A stretch of DNA of 64,000 bases from Streptomyces termitum. Lineage in GTDB: Bacteria; Actinomycetota; Actinomycetes; Streptomycetales; Streptomycetaceae. Location of the stretch: contig NZ_BMUL01000004.1 of NCBI RefSeq assembly GCF_014650175.1, forward strand, positions 248,001 to 312,000, given 5' to 3'. A model generated the notes under the pieces. It had not been told where the DNA came from and did not search any database. It was given only the letters and a program-made list of their open reading frames with translations. Positions within the stretch are counted from its first letter, which is position 1. Each line of letters opens with the position of its first letter. A program made the position numbers and the translations under genes. This document shows, one piece after another, positions 25,999-34,062 of the stretch.

Positions 25999-28419
25999 TC
26001 AGCGGCGCTTGCGGCCGCCCTCGCCGAGCAGACCGGCCTTGCGCAGCGCGTCGGCCATGGCGGAGTTGGCCGGCGCCGGGGCCGTACCCCGGTCGCGGTC
26101 CCGGCCGCCGCCCTGACCGCCCCGGCCCTGCCCACCGCGGCCCTGCCCCTGCCCCTGGCCCTGCGGCTGGTTCCGGTCGCGGTCCCGGCCCTGGCGCTGC
26201 TGCGGCGGACGCCCGCCGCGCTCCCGCTTCGGCGCGCCGCCCTCGGCCGCCGCCTCGTCGTCCAGCCGCAGCGTCAGCGAGATCCGCTTCCTCGGCACGT
26301 CGACGTCCAGCACCTTCACCTTCACCACGTCGCCCGGCTTCACCACGTCGCGCGGGTCCTTGACGAAGGTCTTCGACAGGGCGGAGACGTGCACCAGACC
26401 GTCCTGGTGCACACCGACGTCCACGAACGCCCCGAAGGCCGCCACGTTCGTCACCACGCCCTCCAGGACCATCCCCGCCAGCAGGTCGCCGATCTTCTCG
26501 ACGCCCTCCTTGAAGGTGGCCGTCCGGAACGCCGGTCGCGGGTCGCGGCCCGGCTTCTCCAGCTCGCGCAGGATGTCGGTGACCGTGGGCAGACCGAAGG
26601 AGTCGTCCACGAAGTCGGCCGGCCGCAGCGACCGCAGGGTGCCGGTGTCGCCGATCAGCGCGGCGACCTCGCCGCCGGTCGTCTTCGCCATCCGCCGCAC
26701 CACCGGGTACGCCTCCGGGTGCACCGCCGAGGAGTCCAGCGGGTCCTCGCCGCCCCGGATCCGCAGGAAGCCCGCGCACTGCTCGTACGCCTTCGGGCCC
26801 AGCCGGGACACGTCCTTGAGCGCCTTGCGGGACCGGAAGGGGCCGTGCGCGTCACGGTGCGCCACGATGTTCTCGGCGAGGCCCGCGCTGATCCCGGAGA
26901 CCCGCGAAAGCAGCCGCGCCGAGGCGGTGTTGACGTCCACGCCGACACCGTTCACACAGTCCTCGACGACCGCGTCGAGCGACCGCGAGAGCTTCGTCTC
27001 GGACAGGTCGTGCTGGTACTGGCCGACGCCGATCGACTTCGGGTCGATCTTCACCAGCTCGGCCAGCGGGTCCTGGAGCCGCCGGGCGATCGACACGGCC
27101 CCGCGCAACGACACGTCCAGGTCAGGGAGTTCCTGCGAGGCGAAGGCCGACGCCGAGTACACGGAGGCGCCCGCCTCCGAGACCATCACCTTGGTCAGCC
27201 CCAACTCAGGGTGCTTGGCCAGGAGTTCGGCGGCGAGCTTGTCGGTCTCGCGGGAGGCCGTGCCGTTGCCGATCGCGACCAGGTCCACCGCGTGCTCCTT
27301 CGCGAGCCGCGCCAGCCGGTCCAGCGCCTGGTCCCAGCGGTTGGCGGGGACGTGCGGGTGGATCGTGTCGGTGGCCACCACCTTGCCGGTGGCGTCGACC
27401 ACCGCGACCTTCACGCCGGTACGGAAACCGGGGTCGAGGCCCAGCGTCGCCCGGGTGCCCGCCGGGGCGGCCAGCAGCAGGTCCCGCAGGTTCGCCGCGA
27501 AGACCCGCACCGCCTCGTCCTCGGCGGCCGTCCGCAGCCGCAGCCGCAGGTCGATCCCGAGGTGCACCAGGATGCGGGTGCGCCAGGCCCAGCGGACCGT
27601 GTCCCGGAGCCACTTGTCGCCGGGACGGCCCCGGTCCGCGATGCCGAAGCGCCCCGCGACGAGCGGCTCGTACGAGGACGGCCCGTCGGACGGCTCCTCC
27701 GGCTCCAGGTCCAGGGAGAGCACGTCCTCCTTCTCGCCGCGCAGCATCGCGAGGATCCGGTGCGAGGGCAGGGCGGTGAACGGCTCGGTGAAGTCGAAGT
27801 AGTCGGCGAACTTGGCGCCCTCCTCCTCCTTGCCCTCGCGGACCTTCGCCACGAGCCGGCCCCGGCCCCACATCCGCTCCCGCAGTTCGCCGATCAGGTC
27901 GGCGTCCTCGGAGAACTTCTCGGTCAGGACGGCCCGCGCGCCCTCCAGGGCGGCCGCCGCGTCCGCGACGCCCCTCTCCGCGTCCACGAAGCCGGCGGCG
28001 GCCGCCGCCGGCTCCACCGACGGGTCGGCCAGCAGCGCCTCCGCGAGCGGCGCGAGCCCCGCCTCGCGGGCGATCTGCGCCTTGGTCCGCCGCTTCGGCT
28101 TGAACGGCAGGTAGATGTCCTCCAGCCGCGCCTTGGTGTCGGCGGCCAGGATCCGCGCCTCCAGCTCCTCGGTGAGCCTGCCCTGCTCGCGCACCGATTC
28201 GAGGACGGCGGTGCGCCGGTCCTCCAGCTCCCGCAGGTACCGCAGCCGCTCCTCCAGCGTGCGCAGCTGCGCGTCGTCGAGCGTCTCGGTCGCTTCCTTG
28301 CGGTAGCGCGCGATGAACGGCACGGTCGAACCGCCGTCGAGCAGCTCGACCGCGGCCTTCACCTGTCGTTCCCGTACACCGAGTTCCTCGGCGATCCTTG
28401 CTTCGATGGACGTCGTCAC
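25999..28419 (-). CDS. Tex-family RNA-binding transcription accessory protein
   Basis: 806 residues in the usual Tex order: N-terminal helical domain (STVPFIARYRKEATETLDD), YqgF-like RNase-H fold (ATLGLDPGFRTGVKVAVVD), helix-hairpin-helix region (YQHDLSE, VNTASARLLSRVSGI) and the S1 RNA-binding domain (LLAGMVLEGVVTNVAAFGAFVDVG, about 650-720). Tex binds RNA and RNA polymerase and affects stalled transcription complexes. After the S1 domain there is an unusually long Gly/Gln/Arg-rich tail (about 735-790, repeats of QGQG and GGQGRGG), likely disordered and RNA-binding, then a terminal helix NSAMADALRKAGLL. ATG at 28419 follows GGGACAGCGTG. Confidence 0.92.
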   Translation of the reverse strand: MTTSIEARIAEELGVRERQVKAAVELLDGGSTVPFIARYRKEATETLDDAQLRTLEERLRYLRELEDRRTAVLESVREQGRLTEELEARILAADTKARLEDIYLPFKPKRRTKAQIAREAGLAPLAEALLADPSVEPAAAAAGFVDAERGVADAAAALEGARAVLTEKFSEDADLIGELRERMWGRGRLVAKVREGKEEEGAKFADYFDFTEPFTALPSHRILAMLRGEKEDVLSLDLEPEEPSDGPSSYEPLVAGRFGIADRGRPGDKWLRDTVRWAWRTRILVHLGIDLRLRLRTAAEDEAVRVFAANLRDLLLAAPAGTRATLGLDPGFRTGVKVAVVDATGKVVATDTIHPHVPANRWDQALDRLARLAKEHAVDLVAIGNGTASRETDKLAAELLAKHPELGLTKVMVSEAGASVYSASAFASQELPDLDVSLRGAVSIARRLQDPLAELVKIDPKSIGVGQYQHDLSETKLSRSLDAVVEDCVNGVGVDVNTASARLLSRVSGISAGLAENIVAHRDAHGPFRSRKALKDVSRLGPKAYEQCAGFLRIRGGEDPLDSSAVHPEAYPVVRRMAKTTGGEVAALIGDTGTLRSLRPADFVDDSFGLPTVTDILRELEKPGRDPRPAFRTATFKEGVEKIGDLLAGMVLEGVVTNVAAFGAFVDVGVHQDGLVHVSALSKTFVKDPRDVVKPGDVVKVKVLDVDVPRKRISLTLRLDDEAAAEGGAPKRERGGRPPQQRQGRDRDRNQPQGQGQGQGRGGQGRGGQGGGRDRDRGTAPAPANSAMADALRKAGLLGEGGRKRR

Positions 28420-28493
28420 GCTGTCCCGACCCGCCTTCTCGTGCCGCTGGCTTGCCCGTGCATTCTGCCGCGTCCGCCACCCGGACGCGGCGA

Positions 28494-28537
28494 CCGGCCC
28501 GGTCCCGCGCGCCGGAAGCGCGCCGGGACCGGGCCGG
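28494..28537 (-). terminator. Hairpin terminator after the SCO6745-like gene
   Basis: Arms 28494-28506 and 28525-28537 pair perfectly over 13 bases; an inner GCGCGC pair extends the stem with one bulged base. It lies between the SCO6745-like stop (28565) and the tex start. Confidence 0.7.
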
Positions 28538-28564
28538 ATCAGGGCCCGGGAAGGGGGTGGGCGG

Positions 28565-29431
28565 TCAGTTCTTCCCCATCAGGTGCGGGGGGAAGGCGCC
28601 CGCCCCGGCGGCCGTGACCAGGAAGCCCCGGCCCAGTTCGGTCAGCCGCTCCACGCCGGCCGCGCCCAGGTGCTCGTACGGGGCGGCGTCCAGGCGGTCC
28701 GTGACCTCCTCCAGCTCCTCCCGCAGCCGGGCGCCCTCCTCCGTCAGCTCGCCCCCGGCGTCCAGCAGCCCGCGCCCGCGCAGCCGCTCCCGGCCGGCCT
28801 CCCAGTCGTCCCGGCTCCAGCCCCGGGTCTCCAGGATCCAGGCCGAGTTCATGCCCTTGCCGGTGGCGGTGTGGGTGATCAGCGCCTCCAGCGGGTCGAG
28901 CCCGAGGGTGAGGAGCGCGGCGAGGTGGCCGTCGCCCCGGTGCTCGCGCAGCAGGGCCGCCGCGTGCCAGTAGGCGAGGTGCGGCTCCTCGGGGACCGGC
29001 AGGTCGGCGTTGGCGGAGTACAGCGGCCGGGCGGGCCGGGAGCACGCCTCGACGGCCCGCAGCGCGAGCGCGGCGGCCTCGGCCATCTCGGGGGAGGCCA
29101 CGGCCTCCTCGCCGAGCAGCCGGCGCAGCGTGGCGTCGGCGGCCCGCAGCCGGGCGCCGAGCGCGGCGGCGGGGGAGACGGTCTCCCAGACGGCCGGCAG
29201 GTGCCGGGCGAGCAGGGCGTGGTCGTAGTTGTAGAAGGCGGCGGCGACGGTGCCGGGGCCGACGGCGCCGAGCGGGGCGCTGCGGGCGGCGATCCGGACG
29301 GCGGCCGCGTCGGCGAGGCCGAGCGCGGTGAACTCCCGGTCCAGGTCGGGGGAGAAGTACAGCGTGGAGTGGAGCGGGTTGAGGGTGTGGTGGCAGCGGC
29401 GCCCGGCCCGCGGCGGCAGTGAGCTCGTCAT
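28565..29431 (-). CDS. SCO6745-family protein (helical, function unknown)
   Basis: 288 residues. The N-terminus RRCHHTLNPLHSTLYFSPDLDREFTALGL is the hallmark of the streptomycete SCO6745-like family; the middle (PHLAYWHAAALLREHRGDGHLAALL) and late (TRGWSRDDWEAGRERL, LLDAGGELTEEG) parts resemble a winged-helix (MarR-like) module at about 195-245. A function is not established. ATG at 29431 lies six bases after TAGGTT (29443-29438), suggesting a leaderless message. It is divergent from the glxA-type gene with 113 bases between. Confidence 0.75.
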   Translation of the reverse strand: MTSSLPPRAGRRCHHTLNPLHSTLYFSPDLDREFTALGLADAAAVRIAARSAPLGAVGPGTVAAAFYNYDHALLARHLPAVWETVSPAAALGARLRAADATLRRLLGEEAVASPEMAEAAALALRAVEACSRPARPLYSANADLPVPEEPHLAYWHAAALLREHRGDGHLAALLTLGLDPLEALITHTATGKGMNSAWILETRGWSRDDWEAGRERLRGRGLLDAGGELTEEGARLREELEEVTDRLDAAPYEHLGAAGVERLTELGRGFLVTAAGAGAFPPHLMGKN

Positions 29432-29544
29432 GCCCAGAACCTAACCGACTGCTTGGTACGGAAGGAACGGCCGGGCGCCGGATGGCAGGAAAGGTGGGGT
29501 CGGCGTCCTTGCGGACGCGTCCGCCCGGCCCGAAGGATGGGGGC

Positions 29545-30522
29545 ATGCAGCAGCGCCCCGTCCTCGTCGTCCTCTTCGACGGCGTGCAGAGCCTCGACGT
29601 CACCGGGCCCACCGAGGTGTTCCACGCCGCCGCCTGGGCGTCGGGCGCCGAACGGGCGCCGTACCCGCTCCGCACCGCCTCCCTCGACGGCGGTCCGGTC
29701 CGCACCGACAGCGGCCTGCGGATCCTCCCCGACACCGACCTGGCCGGGGCCGTCGCCGACGGCCCGCCGCACACCCTCCTCGTTCCCGGCGGCCAGGGCA
29801 CCCGGAGCGCCGACCCGGCCCTGGTCGACTGGCTGCGCGCGCACGGCCCGCGCGCCGAGCGGCTGGTCTCCGTCTGCACCGGGGCGCTCCGGCTCGCCGA
29901 GGCCGGGCTCCTCGACGGCCACCGGGCCACCACCCACTGGATGGTCTGCGAGCACCTGGCCCGCCGCCACCCCGAGGTCGAGGTGGACCCGGACCCGATC
30001 TTCGTCCGGGACGGCCGGATCGCCACCTCCGCCGGGGTCACCGCCGGCATCGACCTGGCGCTCGCGCTGGTGGAGGAGGACCTCGGCCGGGAGGCGGCCC
30101 TCGCCATCGCCCGGCTGCTCGTCGTCTTCCTGCGCCGGCCGGGCAACCAGGCCCAGTTCAGCGCCCAGCTGGCCGCCCAGACCGCCCGCCGCGAACCGCT
30201 GCGGGAACTCCAGGCGTGGATCGCCGACCACCCGGACGAGGACCTGTCGGTGGAGCGGCTCGCCGCCCGCGCCCGGCTCTCGCCCCGCCACTTCGCCCGC
30301 GCCTTCCACGCCGAGACCGGCACCACCCCGGGCCGGTACGTCGACCTGATCCGCCTCGAACACGCCCGCCGGCTCCTGGAGGAGACCGCGCACGGCGTCG
30401 AGGAGGTCTCCCGCGCGGCCGGCTACGGCACCCCCGAGGCGATGCGCCGCGCCTTCACCAAGGCCCTCGGCACCGCCCCGGCCGACTACCGCCGCCGCTT
30501 CCACGCACCCGTCACCCGCTGA
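29545..30522 (+). CDS. GlxA-type AraC regulator with DJ-1/PfpI domain
   Basis: 325 residues. Residues about 1-190 are a class I glutamine-amidotransferase-like DJ-1/PfpI domain (VLFDGVQSLDVTGPTEVF, LLVPGGQGTRS, SVCTGALRLAEAGLLDG with the nucleophile-elbow Cys). The C-terminal part has two AraC HTH motifs (LSVERLAARARLSPRHFARAF and VEEVSRAAGYGTPEAMRRAF). Such regulators control amino-acid, nitrile or isonitrile metabolism genes. The next gene encodes a stand-alone DJ-1-like protein 12 bases later, so a shared pathway or ligand is likely. Confidence 0.9.
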   Translation: MQQRPVLVVLFDGVQSLDVTGPTEVFHAAAWASGAERAPYPLRTASLDGGPVRTDSGLRILPDTDLAGAVADGPPHTLLVPGGQGTRSADPALVDWLRAHGPRAERLVSVCTGALRLAEAGLLDGHRATTHWMVCEHLARRHPEVEVDPDPIFVRDGRIATSAGVTAGIDLALALVEEDLGREAALAIARLLVVFLRRPGNQAQFSAQLAAQTARREPLRELQAWIADHPDEDLSVERLAARARLSPRHFARAFHAETGTTPGRYVDLIRLEHARRLLEETAHGVEEVSRAAGYGTPEAMRRAFTKALGTAPADYRRRFHAPVTR

Positions 30523-30534
30523 AAGGGACCCGCC

Positions 30535-31170
30535 ATGCAGATCGCCGTCCTGCTCTACGAGGGCTTCACCTCGCTCGACGCCGTCGGCCCGTACGAGATC
30601 CTCTCCCGCCTCCCGGGCGCCGAGACCGTCCTCGTCGCCAAGACGGCCGGCCCGGTCCGCAACGACCAGGGCAGCCTCGCCCTCGTCGCCGACAGGGCGC
30701 TCGCCGACGTGCCGCGCCCGGACGTCGTCCTCGTCCCCGGCGGCCCGGAGACCCGGCGGGCCATGCACGACCCGGAGATCCGGGCGTGGCTGCGCACCGC
30801 CGACGCCACCAGCACCTGGACCACCTCCGTCTGCACCGGCGCGCTGCTCCTCGCCGCCGCCGGACTGCTCGACGGCCGCCGCGCCACCACCCACTGGCTG
30901 GCCCGCGAGGAACTGCGCGCGCTGGGCGCCGAACCCACCGCCGAGCGGGTCGTCTTCGACGGCAAGTACGTGACGGCCGCCGGGGTCTCCTCCGGCATCG
31001 ACATGGGCCTGCACCTGCTCGGCCGGATCGCCGGGGACGACGCCGCCATGACGGTCCAGCTCCTCACCGAGTACGACCCGCGGCCCCCGTACGACGCGGG
31101 CTCGCCGGAGAAGGCCCCCGCGCACCTCGTCGCCCACTGGCGCGGGCAGTCGGCGGCCGACCCGGGCTGA
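30535..31170 (+). CDS. DJ-1/PfpI family protein (isonitrile-hydratase-like)
   Basis: 211 residues. MQIAVLLYEGFTSLDAVGPYEIL, VVLVPGGPETRRAM and TSVCTGALLLAAAGLLDGRRATTHW match isonitrile hydratase (InhA) and related DJ-1 proteins; the Cys in VCTGA is the nucleophile. It follows the GlxA-type regulator with a GAAAGGGACC RBS. Hydration of an isonitrile to a formamide is the best guess for reaction, but many homologues are untested. The stop is three bases from that of the convergent hydratase gene. Confidence 0.85.
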   Translation: MQIAVLLYEGFTSLDAVGPYEILSRLPGAETVLVAKTAGPVRNDQGSLALVADRALADVPRPDVVLVPGGPETRRAMHDPEIRAWLRTADATSTWTTSVCTGALLLAAAGLLDGRRATTHWLAREELRALGAEPTAERVVFDGKYVTAAGVSSGIDMGLHLLGRIAGDDAAMTVQLLTEYDPRPPYDAGSPEKAPAHLVAHWRGQSAADPG

Positions 31171-31173
31171 GCC

Positions 31174-31926
31174 TCAGAGGCCGTACGTGAAGCGGGGCGG
31201 GCGGCGCTCCAGGAAGGCGGCGACGCCCTCCGCCGTGTCGCCGCTGCCGCGCGCCCGCTCCGCCCAGTACGCGTCCCGGTCCCGCCGCCCGTCCGCGTAC
31301 TCCTTGGCCGCCGCCTGGGTGAGCAGCGAGCGGGAGGCGAGGATCCGGCCGAACTCCGCCACCCGCTTCCCCAGCCCGTCCGCCGGGTGCGTCTCGTCCA
31401 CCAGGCCGGTCCGCAGCGCCCGTTCGGCGTCGATCAGTTCGCCGGAGAACAGCAGGTACTTGGCGGTGGCCGGGCCGACGAGGGCGGTGAGCCGCCGGGT
31501 GGAGGAGGAGGGGTAGACGATGCCGAGCTTCGCCGGGGTGATCCCGAAGCGGGCGTCCTCGGCGGCGAAGCGCAGGTCGCAGGCGGCGGCGAGCTGGCTG
31601 CCGCCGCCCACGCAGTAGCCGCGCACGGCGGCCAGGGTCGGCTTGGGGAAGGCGGCGAGCGCCTCCTCGGCGCGCACGGCGAGGCCCTGCTGCTCGTCGC
31701 CGGGCTCGCGCAGCGCCGCGATGTCGGCGCCGGCGCAGAAGGTGTCGCCCGCGCCGGTCAGCACCAGCACCCGGACCGCCGGGTCGGCGGCGAGCCGGTC
31801 GAGCACGGCGGGCAGGGCGCGCCACATCCCGGCCGTCATCGCGTTCCGCTTGGCGGGGTTGCTGATGACGAGGGTGGCGATGCCGTCGGTGACGCTGTCG
31901 GCGAGCTGGGGTTCCGCGGTCTCCAT
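31174..31926 (-). CDS. Enoyl-CoA hydratase/isomerase family protein
   Basis: 250 residues, crotonase fold. The oxyanion-hole segments are GDTFCAGADIAALRE and AAVRGYCVGGGSQLAAACDLRFA; FGITPAKLGIVYPSSSTRRL includes the third conserved region but lacks the classic second glutamate of true hydratases (an S/S pair occupies that place), so isomerase, hydrolase or another activity is possible. ATG at 31926 is used. It is isolated from the beta-oxidation operon at 9-15 kb. Confidence 0.85.
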   Translation of the reverse strand: METAEPQLADSVTDGIATLVISNPAKRNAMTAGMWRALPAVLDRLAADPAVRVLVLTGAGDTFCAGADIAALREPGDEQQGLAVRAEEALAAFPKPTLAAVRGYCVGGGSQLAAACDLRFAAEDARFGITPAKLGIVYPSSSTRRLTALVGPATAKYLLFSGELIDAERALRTGLVDETHPADGLGKRVAEFGRILASRSLLTQAAAKEYADGRRDRDAYWAERARGSGDTAEGVAAFLERRPPRFTYGL

Positions 31927-32001
31927 GGGCCGGATGCTATCCACCGGCGCCGAACGTACGATCGGGAAGGGGTCGTCGGGCGGCTGCGAGGAGGCAGGCG
32001 G

Positions 32002-32667
32002 ATGGCCGAGCGGACCCGGGGCGAGGACCCCGACCCGGTGCGGGAGATGGCCCGCGAGGGCAGGCGGCTCGGCCGGAGCTTCGGCCGGCTCGCCGCGCTC
32101 GGCGCGGTGCTGGTGATCTGCGGGATCGTCGGCCTGGTCTACACGGGGCTGGCCACCCTCACCTCGATGCTCCTCTTCGGCTGGCTGCTGCTGGCCGGCG
32201 GCTTCGTGGGGCTGCTCCAGGCGGTGCAGTCCCGGGGCACCGGCCACTTCTGGCTCGCGGCGGTGGTCGCGGCGCTGAACATCGCGGCCGGGGTGGTGGT
32301 GATCCGCCACCCGGAGGGCTCCGCCGAGGCGCTGACGATGTTCGCCGCCCTGCTCTTCCTCACCGGCGGCCTCTTCCGGCTGGTCGGCAGCGTGGTGGTG
32401 CGCGGCCCGCAGTTCGGCTGGACGCTCCTCCAGGGCGCCTTCGGGCTGCTCCTGGGCCTCCTGGTGCTCTTCGACTGGCCGAGCAGCAGTCGCTACGTCC
32501 TCGGGGTCTTCTTCTCCCTGGCGCTGCTCTTCGACGGCCTCGGGCTCGTCGCGATGGGCGTGGGCGGGCGCCGTATCGTCGGGATGGTCACCCCGGACCC
32601 CGCCGAACCGGTCGTTTCGTCGGACAAGGCGTCCGAAGGAAACGCGCAGGATCAGTCGAACACCTGA
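32002..32667 (+). CDS. HdeD/DUF308 family membrane protein
   Basis: 221 residues with six predicted membrane helices arranged in three pairs (LAALGAVLVICGIVGLVYTG, MLLFGWLLLAGGFVGLLQAV, FWLAAVVAALNIAAGVVVI, LTMFAALLFLTGGLFRLVG, LLQGAFGLLLGLLVLFDW, VLGVFFSLALLFDGLGLV), the DUF308/HdeD pattern linked to acid resistance in enterobacteria. N- and C-terminal tails are charged and cytoplasmic. GAGGAGGCAGGCG precedes the ATG. Confidence 0.85.
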   Translation: MAERTRGEDPDPVREMAREGRRLGRSFGRLAALGAVLVICGIVGLVYTGLATLTSMLLFGWLLLAGGFVGLLQAVQSRGTGHFWLAAVVAALNIAAGVVVIRHPEGSAEALTMFAALLFLTGGLFRLVGSVVVRGPQFGWTLLQGAFGLLLGLLVLFDWPSSSRYVLGVFFSLALLFDGLGLVAMGVGGRRIVGMVTPDPAEPVVSSDKASEGNAQDQSNT

Positions 32668-32797
32668 AGCGGACACGCGCCGCCGATCAGAAGGTGGCCT
32701 ATTGGTATCGACTTCTGGTCAGTAGGTCGGGATGCCCCTCCGGATTGCCAAGACTCGAAGCGTGGCGAGAATCGAGCACGAGGGTGGGAGCCGGACC

Positions 32798-33313
32798 ATG
32801 GAGACCCGCGGAGGCGTCCCCGCCCGGCCCCTGTCCTACGAGGGAGTCTGGCGCTTCACGGCGCCCGCCGTCGACGTCTCCGTCCCCCAGGCCCGGCACG
32901 CGGTACGCGACCTGCTGGCCCGCCAGGGGGTTCCGGTCCACGAGGACGTCCGGCAGGGTCTGCTGCTGATCGTCTCCGAGCTGGTGACGAACGCCGTGCG
33001 GCACGCGGCGCTGCTCTCCCCGGAGATAGCGGTCGAGGTGGCGATCGGACCGGAGTGGATCCGGGTGGCCGTCGAGGACAACCACCCCTACCGGCCCAAG
33101 GCCCTGGAGGCCGACCACGGCCGGACCGGCGGCCGGGGGCTGCTCCTGGTCAAGGAGATCGCCCTGGAGTCCGGCGGCGCCTGCGACGTCGAGCACACCG
33201 CGAGCGGCGGAAAGATCATCTGGGCGGCGCTGCCCCTGGCCCCGATGGCACCGGGGCCGGGAGCGCCGGACGGCCGGGTCACCAGCCCCCGGCCGGACCC
33301 GTCAGCTCCCTGA
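32798..33313 (+). CDS. Anti-sigma-factor-like ATP-binding protein (HATPase_c, RsbW/SpoIIAB type)
   Basis: 171 residues. The GHKL ATP-binding boxes are visible: LLIVSELVTNAVRHAA (N box), AVEDNHPYRP (G1) and GGRGLLLVKEIA (G2). Streptomycetes have dozens of such kinases paired with anti-anti-sigma factors; no partner gene is adjacent here. ATG at 32798 is preferred with GGGAG upstream, over the earlier in-frame ATG at 32732. The 3' end overlaps the convergent idi gene by 35 bases. Confidence 0.85.
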   Translation: METRGGVPARPLSYEGVWRFTAPAVDVSVPQARHAVRDLLARQGVPVHEDVRQGLLLIVSELVTNAVRHAALLSPEIAVEVAIGPEWIRVAVEDNHPYRPKALEADHGRTGGRGLLLVKEIALESGGACDVEHTASGGKIIWAALPLAPMAPGPGAPDGRVTSPRPDPSAP

Positions 33314-33911
33314 TCGCCGGACGCGCCGCGTCGAGCACCGTCATGAACCAGGCGGAGAACGGCGCGGCCGCGTGCCGCTCGGCCAGCTCGTCCGGGGTGA
33401 CGAAGGCGTAGTCCCCGATCTCCTCGGGGTCGGGGCGCGGGGTGCCCTGCACCAGGCCGACGAAGAGGTGGTTGAACTCCTGCTCCACCAGGCCCGAGGC
33501 CGGGTCCGGGTGGTTGTAGCGGACCGTCCCGGCCTCGCCCATCAGGGTCGGGGAGACCCCCAGCTCCTCGAAGGTGCGCCGGGCGGCCGCCGCGAACGGC
33601 GCCTCGCCCGGGTAGGGGTGGCCGCAGCAGGTGTTCGACCAGACACCGGGGGAGTGGTACTTGCCGAGCGCCCGGCGCTGGAGCAGCAGCCGGCCCTCCT
33701 CGTCGAAGAGGAACACCGAGAACGCCCGGTGCAGCTGTCCCGGCGCCTGGTGGGCGGCGAGCTTCTCCGCCGTACCGATGGTGTTACCGGCCTCGTCGAC
33801 CAGTTCCAGCATGATCGGCTCCGGAGCGCCGGACGGCGCCGCGCCGTTCGACGAGAGCCGCGGCGCAAGCCCCGGCGTGATCGCGGCCGTGGTGCCCTGT
33901 GTGGTCGGCAT
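33279..33911 (-). CDS. idi: Isopentenyl-diphosphate delta-isomerase, type I
   Basis: 210 residues, Nudix fold. It interconverts IPP and DMAPP. The active-site Cys lies in WSNTCCGHPYPGE, the Nudix helix reads RRTFEELGV, and the catalytic glutamate lies in LVEQEFNHLFVG. LHRAFSVFLFDEEGRLLLQRR is the family start of the conserved core. ATG at 33911 follows AAGGATGGGT; the upstream ATGs give an unconserved extension. In S. coelicolor the equivalent gene, SCO6750, precedes the hopanoid cluster by a few kb, as here, which fits supply of isoprenoid units. Confidence 0.95.
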   Translation of the reverse strand: MPTTQGTTAAITPGLAPRLSSNGAAPSGAPEPIMLELVDEAGNTIGTAEKLAAHQAPGQLHRAFSVFLFDEEGRLLLQRRALGKYHSPGVWSNTCCGHPYPGEAPFAAAARRTFEELGVSPTLMGEAGTVRYNHPDPASGLVEQEFNHLFVGLVQGTPRPDPEEIGDYAFVTPDELAERHAAAPFSAWFMTVLDAARPAIRELTGPAGGW

Positions 33912-34000
33912 ACCCATCCTTCGCTTCGGTTCTCGGCCCGTGGAGGCCACCCCAGTCTGCCGTACAAAAGCGGCTTGTCCGCACTTCGGCGGCCGGAGCT

Positions 34001-34045
34001 CGCCGCTCCTCCCGCACCGGCATACACCGGTGCGGGGGAGCGGCG
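34001..34045 (-). terminator. Hairpin terminator after the methyltransferase-acetyltransferase gene
   Basis: Arms around 34003-34020 and 34027-34043 pair with one bulged base, loop CATACA. It follows the stop at 34063 on the minus strand. Confidence 0.6.
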
Positions 34046-34062
34046 GGGGCGTCCGGGGCGGA

